From: Clostridia bacterium | GTDB lineage: Bacteria > Bacillota > Clostridia > Oscillospirales > CAG-272 | Length of the DNA stretch: 45,041 nt | Direction of reading: 5' to 3' | Assembly: GCA_017444735.1 (NCBI GenBank) | Contig: JAFSWB010000015.1 | Coordinates: 1-45,041 of the forward strand | Translations under genes and position numbers: made by a program | Notes under the pieces: model-generated | What the model was told of the DNA's origin: nothing | What the model saw: only the letters and a program-made list of their open reading frames with translations | Database searches by the model: none | Shown: piece after piece, positions 1 through 7,436 of the stretch | How positions within the stretch are numbered: the stretch's first letter is position 1 | Layout of the letters: the number at the start of each line of letters is the position of its first letter

Positions 1-104
1 ATCTTTTCGTTTCTCGTTCTTGCCTTGCGATAGCAAGGCGGCGTCCTCGGCGCGAAAATCTGCTCGTAAAATCATCCGTTTCGGGTCGAAGAGTTTTGCC
101 GGAG

Positions 105-190
105 CTGATTTTTGTTCCGGCAAGGCAGACCCCGAAGCAGGCAGCGCTTCCTACCTGCGAGGGGTATAACGAAGCAGGAGCGAAAATCAG
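105..190 (+). other. Long imperfect hairpin of unknown function
   Basis: Positions 105-118 (CTGATTTTTGTTCC) pair with 177-190 (GGAGCGAAAATCAG). Inside, 129-133 pairs with 161-165 (ACCCC/GGGGT) and 137-141 with 154-158 (GCAGG/CCTGC). In the outer stem two pairs are G-U on the plus strand but would be A-C mismatches on the minus strand, so the fold favours plus-strand RNA. A competing hairpin, TTGCCGGA (95-102) with TCCGGCAA (115-122), shares bases with it. No coding sequence is supported in bases 1-253. It may be a structured RNA, a mobile repeat or part of a leader; I do not recognise a known family. Confidence 0.4.
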
Positions 191-253
191 CCCGTCAAAA
201 CCGGGTTCGGATAGCTTCTGTTACCCTAATGCGCGAAAAAAACGGTCCCGAAT

Positions 254-283
254 GAAAAAAGCCGCGGTGAAGATCACCGCGGC
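254..283 (-). terminator. Intrinsic terminator of hpf
   Basis: A perfect 10-bp stem (GCCGCGGTGA at 261-270 with TCACCGCGGC at 274-283) is followed, read on the minus strand, by a run of T (bases 260-255). It lies just past the hpf stop codon. Confidence 0.85.
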
Positions 284-296
284 TGATCATCCGCGT

Positions 297-821
297 TTAT
301 TTTTGAGGAACGATGAGGCCGTAGGAGCCGTCTCTTCTCTTGTATATCGCGCACGTCTCCTCGGTCTGCGAATCACAGAAGAGGTAGAACGAGTGACCGA
401 GCAGATTCATCTGAAGGATCGCCTCTTCGGGCGTCATCGGTTTGAGAGGAAACGTCTTTGTCCTCACGTCGAAAAGAAGCTCCTCCTCGGAGGACTCGCC
501 GTCGTCGGGGGCGGGTACGGAGATCGAGGATCTCATCCTTTTTTCAAGTCTCGTCTTGTTTTTGCGGATCTGGCGTTCAATGGAGCTCATGCAGCCGTCA
601 AGAGCGTTCTGGAAGGAAGAGCTCGATTCCTCGGCGCGGAACAGCGTTCCGCCGACGGAGATCGTGATCTCCATCCGCTTGTCGTCTCCCTCGCTCTTGC
701 ACGTCACCGTCGCGTCGGCGCCCGACGGGAAAAACTTGTCGAATTTCGCAAGCTTTTTCTCGATCAGGGCCTTCGTGTCGTCCCTGACGTTCAGGTGTCT
801 GCCTATAACGGAGATGTTCAT
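297..821 (-). CDS. hpf: Ribosome hibernation promoting factor, long form
   Basis: The 174-residue protein begins MNISVIGRHLNVRDDTK, the start of the S30AE/YfiA fold that binds the 30S decoding centre. After an acidic linker (about 103-115) comes the C-terminal dimerisation domain, with DVRTKTFPLKPMTPEEAI and the end YKRRDGSYGLIVPQ. This two-domain layout is the long HPF of Firmicutes, which dimerises 70S ribosomes into inactive 100S particles in stationary phase. The ATG is preceded by AAAGGTGG. It is monocistronic, with its own promoter and terminator. In many Firmicutes hpf lies next to secA; no secA is visible in the window. Confidence 0.95.
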   Translation of the reverse strand: MNISVIGRHLNVRDDTKALIEKKLAKFDKFFPSGADATVTCKSEGDDKRMEITISVGGTLFRAEESSSSFQNALDGCMSSIERQIRKNKTRLEKRMRSSISVPAPDDGESSEEELLFDVRTKTFPLKPMTPEEAILQMNLLGHSFYLFCDSQTEETCAIYKRRDGSYGLIVPQK

Positions 822-873
822 TGTTCGACCACCTTTACTGAGAATTCAGGAACAAGGTTCCCGTTACGGTTAT

Positions 874-902
874 ATTGTATCATATATCAGCGTATTTGTA
901 CA
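874..902 (-). promoter_or_regulatory. Sigma-A promoter of hpf
   Basis: Read on the minus strand: -35 TGTACA, 17-base spacer, -10 TACAAT, with an extended -10 TG one base upstream of the -10. It lies about 55 bases upstream of the hpf start. Confidence 0.6.
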
Positions 903-984
903 GAGTTTTTGGTGAAAATTGTGAGAAATGACCGGCGGGGCGATCGGCGGGACGGCGGCGGGCCCTGTCTTTTCGGAGAAAATA

Positions 985-1013
985 TTGAAAACGGGAGAAT
1001 AATTTGATAAAAT
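985..1013 (+). promoter_or_regulatory. Sigma-A promoter of the YitT-like gene
   Basis: TTGAAA, 17-base spacer, TAAAAT, with an extended -10 TG. Transcription would begin near 1020. A GTG at 1020 would then be leaderless, which argues for the ATG at 1059 as the start of the gene. Confidence 0.65.
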
Positions 1014-1058
1014 TATACAGTGAACAGTAAAGAACAATCACCGGAGGTTTTGCCGTTT

Positions 1059-2066
1059 ATGAGACCGTATGACAAGCCGTGGAAGAGATTCGCGGTAACG
1101 ACGTTCTGTATTCTCGCGGGCAACGGACTGCTCGCTTTTCTCGTCGTCGCGTTCGTGATCTCGCACGATATAGTGATGGGAGGAACGACCGGTATCGGGA
1201 TCGTTCTCGGGCGTCTCGCCCCACAGATCGACGTGTCGTACATCGTACTCGGGATCAACGTCGCCCTTCTCATTCTCGGTCGGATCGTGCTCGGCAGGAG
1301 ATTCGCCCTGACGACCGTCGCGAGCACGTTTTTGTTCCCGGCGTTCATGTGGGTCTTCGAGAGAGTCCCCGGGATCACGACGATGACGGAAGACTCGCTT
1401 CTCGCCGCGGTCTTCGCGGGCCTTCTGATGGGCGTGTCTCTCGGACTCGTCATGCGCGTCGGGTCGTCGACGGGCGGCATAGACGTTCTGAACCTCATTT
1501 TTCACAAGATATTTCACCTTCCGGTCGCCGTCTTCGTCTATCTCCTCGATATCCTCGTCGTAGGGGGACAGGCGTTTTTCGTGGGGCCGGAGAAGACGAT
1601 GCTCGGAATCATCGTCATCATTCTCGAGAGCATAATCCTTGACCGGGCGATGATCCTCGGCAAGCCTCAGATCGAGCTGTTCGTCATATCGAAGAGCTAC
1701 GAGGAGATCAGAAAGCGTCTTCTCGACGATCTCGGCGTCGGCGTGACGCTCTCCGTCATCGAGACGGGACGCCTCTGCGAGGAGCAGAAGGCGGTCATCT
1801 GCGTCCTGTCACAGCGCAAGATGCACGACGCTATCGGTATCGTCCACTCGTGCGACCCGCTCGCTTTCATCACGGTGACGCAGATCAGGGAGGTCAGAGG
1901 ACGCGGCTTCACCGTCGCCCGCGCGGACGTCGCGGCGGGGCCGTACGGCGGCGACGAGGAGATCGCGCCGGAGACGGAGACCGCGGCGGAAAAGGACAAA
2001 AAAGAAGCCCGCCGCCAAAGGCGCGAGCGGAAAAGAGCGGCGAGGGCGGAAAAGAAGCGCAGGTAA
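1059..2066 (+). CDS. YitT family membrane protein (DUF161 + DUF2179)
   Basis: A protein of 335 residues with about five or six membrane segments in the first 200 residues (for example FAVTTFCILAGNGLLAFLVV and the glycine-rich GGTTGIGIVLGRL), followed by a soluble DUF2179 domain (about 215-295, with AVICVLSQRKMHDAIGIVHS). This is the YitT/YvjA/YpjC architecture; the cellular role of the family is poorly defined. The start is chosen for CCGGAGG 11 bases upstream and for the promoter position. The C-terminus is an unusual highly charged tail (alternating Lys/Arg/Ala/Glu, about 40 residues). The stop codon abuts a mobile-repeat copy. Confidence 0.85.
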   Translation: MRPYDKPWKRFAVTTFCILAGNGLLAFLVVAFVISHDIVMGGTTGIGIVLGRLAPQIDVSYIVLGINVALLILGRIVLGRRFALTTVASTFLFPAFMWVFERVPGITTMTEDSLLAAVFAGLLMGVSLGLVMRVGSSTGGIDVLNLIFHKIFHLPVAVFVYLLDILVVGGQAFFVGPEKTMLGIIVIILESIILDRAMILGKPQIELFVISKSYEEIRKRLLDDLGVGVTLSVIETGRLCEEQKAVICVLSQRKMHDAIGIVHSCDPLAFITVTQIREVRGRGFTVARADVAAGPYGGDEEIAPETETAAEKDKKEARRQRRERKRAARAEKKRR

Positions 2067-2272
2067 ATAAAAAAGGGTTCGTTTTGCCGAGTGTTCCAAA
2101 GGACACTCGGCAAAGCCGCAAATCATAACTGTAAACTGTTCTTTGACGTTTGGCGCACCGCGCGTAGATATGCGACAGGAAAACCGGCTGAAATAAGGAT
2201 CTCATTCCTTACCTCAGCCGGTTTTTATAAACTATCCTTTGGAATACGACTGATTCCTACCCCTTATTTATA
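2065..2272. mobile_element. MITE-like element, copy A
   Basis: The left end (AAAAAAGGGTTCG, then GCCGAGTGTTCCAAAGGA at 2086-2103) is matched in inverted, decayed form at the right end (TCCTTTGGAATACGACTG at 2235-2252, then CCCCTTATTT). The left end is also part of a perfect palindrome, 2086-2111. The same modules recur in copy B at 16.8-17.2 kb: the ends, the phrase TTTGACGTTTGGC, the phrase ATGCGACA and a CCGGCTGA terminator stem. There is no open reading frame, so any movement would need a transposase elsewhere. It begins at the stop codon of the upstream gene. Confidence 0.6.
2182..2226 (+). terminator. Intrinsic terminator inside element A
   Basis: A long stem, AACCGGCTGA with TCAGCCGGTT, extended by TAAGGA/TCCTTA, is followed by TTTTT. 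It probably ends transcription of the YitT-like gene. Confidence 0.8.
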
Positions 2273-2311
2273 TGCCATAACGCGTAGGATATGCGTTTCG
2301 GAAACGGGGAT

Positions 2312-3175
2312 TCAGCCCACCAGCGCGTCGGCGGGAGCTTCCTCGGGACGATAGCCGCTGAAGCCGAGCTCGGGCATCGCGGCGATCTTCGCCATATCCT
2401 CGTCCGAGATCTCGAAATCGAAGACGTCCATATTCTGCGCGATTCTCGCGGGAGTGACCGACTTCGGCATCGGGATAACGTCGTTTTGCAGAGCGAAGCG
2501 GATGCAGAGCTGCGCCGTGCTCTTGCCGTATTTCGCGGCGATCGCTCCGAGCGTCTCGTCCTTCAGGACGGCGCCGCTTCCGAGCGGAGACCACGCCTCG
2601 ACCGCCATGCCGCACTCCTTGGAGTACTTCACGTTGTCGATCTGCGTGTAGCCGGGATGGAACTCGATCTGATTGACCATCGGAGCGATCTCCGCGGTCT
2701 TCGCGAGCGCGTCGATGTGCTTTTTCTCGAAGTTCGAGAGTCCGATAGCGCGGATCTTGCCGTCGCGGTACATCTTCTCAAACCCGCGCCACGTCGAGGC
2801 GTTGATCTCCTCCCACTCGGGGGAGACCTTCGCGACGCACGGCCAGTGGATGAGGTAGAGCTCGACGTAGTCGAGTCCGAGATTGGAAAGCGACGCCTCG
2901 ACGGCGGCGATCGTCTTCTCGTATCCTCTGTCGGTGATCCAGTGCTTCGTGGTGACGAAGAGCTCTTCTCTCCTGACGCCGGATGCGCGGATCCCCTCGC
3001 CGACGGCGTCCTCGTTGCCGTAGACGAGCGCGGTGTCGATGTGACGGTATCCGAGACGGATGGCTTCTTTTACGCCTTCCCGGGCTTCCTCTTTCGGAGA
3101 CTGCCACGTGCCGTAACCCAGGCAGGGAAGCTTCACGCCGTTTGAAAGAGTGACGAAATCCTGAAGAGTTTTCAT
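2312..3175 (-). CDS. Aldo/keto reductase
   Basis: The 287-residue (beta/alpha)8 NADPH-dependent oxidoreductase carries the family tetrad: Asp in GYRHIDTA, Tyr in VYGNE, Lys in VTTKHW and His in LIHWPC. The opening MKTLQDFVTLSNGVKLPCLGYGTWQ and the cofactor-site phrase PMPKSVTPARIAQNMDVFDF are typical of the AKR5-like group (YvgN/2,5-diketogluconate reductase-like). The substrate cannot be told; such enzymes reduce aldehydes such as methylglyoxal. The ATG follows GGAAAGGAAATATTACA. It is a single gene behind a perfect consensus promoter. Confidence 0.93.
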   Translation of the reverse strand: MKTLQDFVTLSNGVKLPCLGYGTWQSPKEEAREGVKEAIRLGYRHIDTALVYGNEDAVGEGIRASGVRREELFVTTKHWITDRGYEKTIAAVEASLSNLGLDYVELYLIHWPCVAKVSPEWEEINASTWRGFEKMYRDGKIRAIGLSNFEKKHIDALAKTAEIAPMVNQIEFHPGYTQIDNVKYSKECGMAVEAWSPLGSGAVLKDETLGAIAAKYGKSTAQLCIRFALQNDVIPMPKSVTPARIAQNMDVFDFEISDEDMAKIAAMPELGFSGYRPEEAPADALVG

Positions 3176-3213
3176 TGTAATATTTCCTTTCCGAACAATT
3201 AACTTGCAAGGAA

Positions 3214-3242
3214 ATTATACCAAACGCGCGAAGCGTTGTCAA
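3214..3242 (-). promoter_or_regulatory. Perfect consensus sigma-A promoter of the aldo/keto reductase
   Basis: On the minus strand, TTGACA and TATAAT are separated by exactly 17 bases: both hexamers match the consensus in full. High constitutive expression is inferred. Confidence 0.85.
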
Positions 3243-3247
3243 GCGAA

Positions 3248-3287
3248 TGACAGGGGCGGGAAAACCTCGGTTTTCCCGCCCCTGTCA
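3248..3287 (-). terminator. 18-bp hairpin at the end of mazF
   Basis: TGACAGGGGCGGGAAAAC pairs perfectly with GTTTTCCCGCCCCTGTCA around a CTCG loop. The stem includes the mazF stop codon. It lacks a strong T-tract on the minus strand, so it may be a terminator of weak type, an RNA-stabilising structure, or both. Confidence 0.6.
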
Positions 3288-3629
3288 ATTTAGTCCGAAG
3301 CTGACGCCGAGAGCGGCGTTCACCTCGCTCATAACGTCGTCGTCGAGATGACCCATCTTCTCGCCGAGCCGCTGTTTGTCGATCGTCCGTATCTGCTCGA
3401 GCAGGACGACGGAGTCGCGCGCGAGGCCGACCCGCTCCGCCCGTATGTCGATATGCGTCGGCAGCTTCGTCTTGCCGAGGCGGCTCGTTATCGCCGCCGC
3501 GATGACGGTCGGCGAGTGCTTGTTCCCGACGTCGTTCTGCACGATGAGGACCGGCCTGTTTCCTCCCTGTTCGCTCCCCACGACCGGAGAGAGGTCCGCA
3601 AAGTAAATATCCCCTCTTTTGACGTTCAT
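3285..3629 (-). CDS. mazF: MazF/NdoA family endoribonuclease toxin, no antitoxin nearby
   Basis: The 114-residue protein starts [23 protein letters not shown] and continues [20 protein letters not shown], which are the conserved beta strands of the PemK/MazF fold. It also has the [14 protein letters not shown] segment. Members cut single-stranded mRNA at short motifs (UACAU in Bacillus EndoA). The start follows GGAAGGAACGG. The partner antitoxin gene, usually directly upstream, is missing: upstream DNA is only the divergent intergenic region before murD. A remote antitoxin or solitary use is possible. Confidence 0.93.
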   Translation of the reverse strand: MNVKRGDIYFADLSPVVGSEQGGNRPVLIVQNDVGNKHSPTVIAAAITSRLGKTKLPTHIDIRAERVGLARDSVVLLEQIRTIDKQRLGEKMGHLDDDVMSEVNAALGVSFGLN

Positions 3630-3764
3630 TTATATTTTTCCGTTCCTTCCTTTCCGTTCCTGCTTATATTATGGGCAGGGCGGGCCGTTCTTAAACGCGC
3701 CTTTTCGCCCTCCCGTAATATTTTATTCCGCCGTCGGCGTGCGGTGAGAAGCGACGAAAAAGTA

Positions 3765-3793
3765 TTGCAAGAGGCGGGGATATTATATATAAT
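3765..3793 (+). promoter_or_regulatory. Sigma-A promoter of the murD operon
   Basis: TTGCAA, 17-base spacer, TATAAT. It would drive murD, the three M42 genes and comM. Confidence 0.75.
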
Positions 3794-3830
3794 AAATAAT
3801 TGAAAAAGATTTATCCCGCGGGGGCTTGAA

Positions 3831-5249
3831 ATGAAAAACAGCGAATGGAACGGAAAGACGGTCGCGCTGATCGGCGCGGGCGTGTCGAATATGCCTCTTA
3901 TCGCGTTCTTTGCCGAGCGCGGCGCGGCGGTCGCCGTGCGCGAGCGGAAGGACCGCGGCAAAATGGGCGAAAAAGCGGAGATGATCGAGCGGTTCGGCGC
4001 GCGGCTCATAACCGGCGAGGGGTATCTCTCGGACCTCCGCGAGGACGTGATCGTGCGCTCGCCCGGCATCAGGCCCGATATCCCCGAGTTTGCCGCCGCG
4101 GTCGCGGCGGGATCGGTCCTCACGTCGGAAATGGAGCTGTTTCTCTCGCACGCGCCGTGCCGTGTGTACGCCGTGACCGGAAGCGACGGCAAATCGACGA
4201 CGACGACGATCCTGTCGAAGCTGCTCGCCGTCCCTGCGACCGGACGCGCGTATCTCGGAGGCAACATCGGCCGTCCTCTCTGCCATCTCTACCCGGAAAT
4301 GACGGCTGACGACCGGGCGGCGGTCGAGCTGTCGAGCTTTCAGCTTATGACGATCGACTCGCCGTTCGAGGCGGCGGTCGTTACGAACGTGACGCCGAAT
4401 CACCTCAACTGGCACGTCGATATGGACGAATATATCGCCGCGAAGGAGAGGATACTGCGCCGCGCGAAGCGCGCCGTCCTCAACGCGAAAAACGACGTGA
4501 CCCGCGGAATGGGAGAACGGTGCTCCTGCCCCGTGACGTGGTTCTCGCGGGACCCGATAGAAGACGGCGTCATGCGAGACGGAGACGACGCGATATACAT
4601 CGACGGCGGCAGGATCGTCCGGCGGGCGAAGGGCGGGAGACCGTCAGTCGTGATGGACCTCTCCGACATCCTCCTGCCCGGGCTCCACAACGCCGAGAAC
4701 TATATGGCGGCGATCGCCGCCGCGGGCGGATGCGCCGACGCAGACTCGATACGCCGGATCGCGCGGGAATTTCCCGGCGTCGAGCACCGGCTCGAATTCG
4801 TGAGGGAAAAGGACGGCGTCCGGTACTACAACGGATCGATCGACTCCTCGCCGACGAGGACGGACGCGGCGCTTTCCGCGCTCATCTCGACGGCTCCGGA
4901 GAGGCGGATCGTCCTGATCGCGGGCGGTTACGACAAGAACATCCCGTTTTCGCCGCTCGCCGGGTCGATCCTCTCGCGCGGCGAGGTAAAAGCGGTCGTT
5001 CTGACCGGAGCGACGGCTGAAAAGATCCTCGACGCCCTGCGCGCTCACCCGCTCTTTTCCGAGCGGACGGAAAGCGGGTCGCTGACCGTCCTTCGCGAGC
5101 CCGACTTCGACGAAGCCGTGCGCGCCGCGCGCGACGCGGCGTCGCCGGGCGACACGGTCATCCTGTCCCCCGCGTGCGCGAGCTTCGACCGGTTTGAGAA
5201 TTTCGAGGAAAGGGGAAGACGGTTCAAGGAGACCGTCAGGGGATTCTGA
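3831..5249 (+). CDS. murD: UDP-N-acetylmuramoyl-L-alanine--D-glutamate ligase
   Basis: The 472-residue Mur ligase adds D-Glu to UDP-MurNAc-L-Ala in the cytoplasm. The N-terminal Rossmann domain begins VALIGAGVSNMPLI; the ATP loop is GSDGKSTTT (about 117-125); then come ELSSFQL, NVTPNHLNWH and the C-terminal VEHRLEFV, LIAGGYDK and SPACASFDRFENFEERG. In the C-terminal domain the usual YYND motif reads YYNGSIDSSPTRT, an Asp-to-Gly change worth noting. The gene is not in a division/cell-wall cluster; it heads an operon with peptidases and comM. The next ATG lies one base after its stop. The start follows a GGGGGC site. Confidence 0.93.
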   Translation: MKNSEWNGKTVALIGAGVSNMPLIAFFAERGAAVAVRERKDRGKMGEKAEMIERFGARLITGEGYLSDLREDVIVRSPGIRPDIPEFAAAVAAGSVLTSEMELFLSHAPCRVYAVTGSDGKSTTTTILSKLLAVPATGRAYLGGNIGRPLCHLYPEMTADDRAAVELSSFQLMTIDSPFEAAVVTNVTPNHLNWHVDMDEYIAAKERILRRAKRAVLNAKNDVTRGMGERCSCPVTWFSRDPIEDGVMRDGDDAIYIDGGRIVRRAKGGRPSVVMDLSDILLPGLHNAENYMAAIAAAGGCADADSIRRIAREFPGVEHRLEFVREKDGVRYYNGSIDSSPTRTDAALSALISTAPERRIVLIAGGYDKNIPFSPLAGSILSRGEVKAVVLTGATAEKILDALRAHPLFSERTESGSLTVLREPDFDEAVRAARDAASPGDTVILSPACASFDRFENFEERGRRFKETVRGF

Positions 5250-5250
5250 T

Positions 5251-6354
5251 ATGCCCGAATACAAAAAACTTCTGCGGGAGGCGACGGCGATCCCGACCGT
5301 CTCCGGCTTTGAGAAAAGAGGCGCGGAACGGTTCGCAAAGATCGTCGGAGAGTATTTCGACGACGTCCGGACCGACCGGATCGGGAACCTGATCCTCACC
5401 AAAAAATGCGGCGCGGAGGACGCGCCGCGCATCATGCTCGACGCCCATTTCGACGAGGTCGGGATGGTCGTCTCGGAGATCCTCGACGGCGGCTTTCTCC
5501 GCGTCGTCCCCGCCGGCGGGCTCGACACGGCGATCCTCAGCTCGACGGAGGTGACGGTTTACGGAAAAGAACCGGTCTACGGCCTCTTTTCGGTCACGCC
5601 GCCCCACCTGATGACGAAGGAGGACGCGGACAAGCTCCCGAAGCTCGGGGAAATGATGATCGACACGGGGTACGATAAGGACGAGCTCTCACGGATCGTC
5701 AGCGTCGGCGATCCCGTCGGGTACAGAGCGACGGGATGCGACCTTGGGTCCGATACCGTCGCCGGACGCGGATTCGACGACAAGAGCTGCGCCGCCGCGC
5801 TCATCTGCGCCGTGGCTGACGCCTCGCCGGAGAAGCTCGCGGGCGACGTCTTCGTCGTCCTCTCGACGCGTGAGGAGACGGGAGGAGGCGGCGCTCTTGC
5901 CGCGGCGAGGGAGATCGATCCCGATTTTGCCGTCGTAACCGACGTCAATTACGCGCGCGCGCCCGGCGTCGACGCGAAGGAGTCGGGGATCAGAGGCGGA
6001 GGACCGATGGTCTCTCTGTCCGCCGTCACGACGCGCCGTCTGACCGCGCAGATCCTTGAAATCGCGGAGAAAAACGGTATACCGGTTCAAACGGTCGTCG
6101 AGGCGTCCGGCACGGGGACGAACGCGACTCCGCTGATGCTCGCGGACGGCGGTCTTCCGCTCGCGGTCGTCAGTCTCCCGCTCGGCGGGATGCACACGTA
6201 CAGCGAGACGCTGTCGCTCGCCGACGCCGACCGGTTCATAAAACTGATACGCGCCGTCGTCGCCTCGCGCGACACGGCTGAGGAATGGAGAGCGGCGCGG
6301 TCGCCGTCGGTCGGAGTTTTCGACCGTCTTCACGGGGAGGTGACGGAAGGATGA
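5251..6354 (+). CDS. M42 family metallo-aminopeptidase, paralogue 1
   Basis: A protein of 367 residues of the glutamyl aminopeptidase/FrvX/YsdC family, which assemble into hollow dodecamers and trim peptides with two metal ions. Metal and catalytic motifs are present: LDAHFDEVGM (His, Asp), GRGFDDKSCA (Asp), STREETGGGG (two Glu), VVTDVNY (Asp) and GGMHTYSE (His). The ATG is two bases downstream of the murD stop codon, with AGGGG upstream, so translation is probably coupled. It overlaps the next paralogue by four bases. The substrate may be cell-wall or nutrient peptides, but this is inference. Confidence 0.9.
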   Translation: MPEYKKLLREATAIPTVSGFEKRGAERFAKIVGEYFDDVRTDRIGNLILTKKCGAEDAPRIMLDAHFDEVGMVVSEILDGGFLRVVPAGGLDTAILSSTEVTVYGKEPVYGLFSVTPPHLMTKEDADKLPKLGEMMIDTGYDKDELSRIVSVGDPVGYRATGCDLGSDTVAGRGFDDKSCAAALICAVADASPEKLAGDVFVVLSTREETGGGGALAAAREIDPDFAVVTDVNYARAPGVDAKESGIRGGGPMVSLSAVTTRRLTAQILEIAEKNGIPVQTVVEASGTGTNATPLMLADGGLPLAVVSLPLGGMHTYSETLSLADADRFIKLIRAVVASRDTAEEWRAARSPSVGVFDRLHGEVTEG

Positions 6355-7436
6355 CGAGCAAACACGGGCCCCTCGCCGGGACCGCTCTTCTTGAGGCGCT
6401 CTCTCTCACGTTCGGACCGTCCGGATGCGAGGAGGCGGTAGCCGCTCTGATCGAAAAGACGGTCGCCGACGTCGCCGACGAGATCGTCCGGGACAGGACG
6501 GGCGGAATCTACGCCGTCCTCCGCGGGACGGGAAAAGGGCCGGTCAAAAGAGTGATGCTCTCCGCCCATATGGACGAGGTCGGCTTCATGGTCTCGTCGA
6601 TAGAGGACGACGGGACGCTCAGGACGGCTCCGCTTTCGGCTCGCGACCCGAAGATCCTCGCCGGTCAGTACGTCACCGTCGGAGACGGGCGGCGGCTCGT
6701 CCCCGGCGTCATCGGAGTAAAGCCGATCCATCTCAAAGAAAAAGAATCGCTGCCCGCCTATTCGGACCTCTTCGTCGACGTCGGCGCGAACAGCCGGGAG
6801 GAAGCGGAAAAGATAGTCAAAAAGGGCGATTTCGGAACTTTCCGGTCCGATTTCGTCCGGTTCGGTCAGAACGGACGGATGCTGAAGGGCAAGGCGATCG
6901 ACGACCGGCTCGGATGCGCCGTGCTGTGCGACACGGTCCGCGCCGTGAAGGAGAGCGGAGAGCCGCTCCCGTTCGATCTTTACGCCGCGTTCACCTGCCG
7001 CGAGGAGCTCGGGATCTCCGGCGCGGGATGCGCCGCCGGGCTGATCCGCCCCGATATCGCCCTCGTTTTCGAGGCGACGGCGGTCGCGGACGTGTACGGC
7101 GTCGATCCGACCCGACGCGTGGCATATCAGGGAAAGGGCGGCGCGATCTCGTACGCCGACCGCGGAACGGTCTACGACAGGGAGCTCGTTTCCCTGATCT
7201 TCTCCGCCGCCGAGAAAAACGGGATCCCCGCACAGCCGAAAAAATACGTGTCGGGCGGAAACGACTCCGCCGCGATAAGAAGGAGCGGCGAGGGCGTCCG
7301 CGCGGCGGCGATCTCCGCTCCGTCGAGATACATTCACACGGCGTCGAACGTGATCCGCGAGGACGATTTCCTCGCTATCGAAAAACTCGCCCCCGCCGTA
7401 CTGCGGGAGCTTGCGAAAGAGGGGACGGAAAGATGA
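6351..7436 (+). CDS. M42 family metallo-aminopeptidase, paralogue 2
   Basis: A protein of 361 residues with all expected ligands: LSAHMDEVGFMV (His, Asp), KAIDDRLGCA (Asp), FTCREELGISGA (two Glu), LVFEATAVADV (acidic ligand) and SRYIHTASNV (His). Its sequence is nearer the typical M42 consensus than paralogue 1. Start and stop codons overlap both neighbours in ATGA arrangements, and GGAGG lies upstream. Heteromeric assembly with the neighbours is plausible since M42 paralogues in archaea form mixed complexes; here this is inference. Confidence 0.92.
   Translation: MTSKHGPLAGTALLEALSLTFGPSGCEEAVAALIEKTVADVADEIVRDRTGGIYAVLRGTGKGPVKRVMLSAHMDEVGFMVSSIEDDGTLRTAPLSARDPKILAGQYVTVGDGRRLVPGVIGVKPIHLKEKESLPAYSDLFVDVGANSREEAEKIVKKGDFGTFRSDFVRFGQNGRMLKGKAIDDRLGCAVLCDTVRAVKESGEPLPFDLYAAFTCREELGISGAGCAAGLIRPDIALVFEATAVADVYGVDPTRRVAYQGKGGAISYADRGTVYDRELVSLIFSAAEKNGIPAQPKKYVSGGNDSAAIRRSGEGVRAAAISAPSRYIHTASNVIREDDFLAIEKLAPAVLRELAKEGTER

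Noticed and set aside
1020-1058. GTG start for the YitT-like gene
   Set aside because: It coincides with the predicted transcription start and has no ribosome site; the ATG at 1059 does.
3630-3830. Antitoxin gene upstream of mazF
   Set aside because: No frame with an RHH or AbrB-type sequence exists in the region; it holds only the promoter region of murD and the mazF ribosome site.
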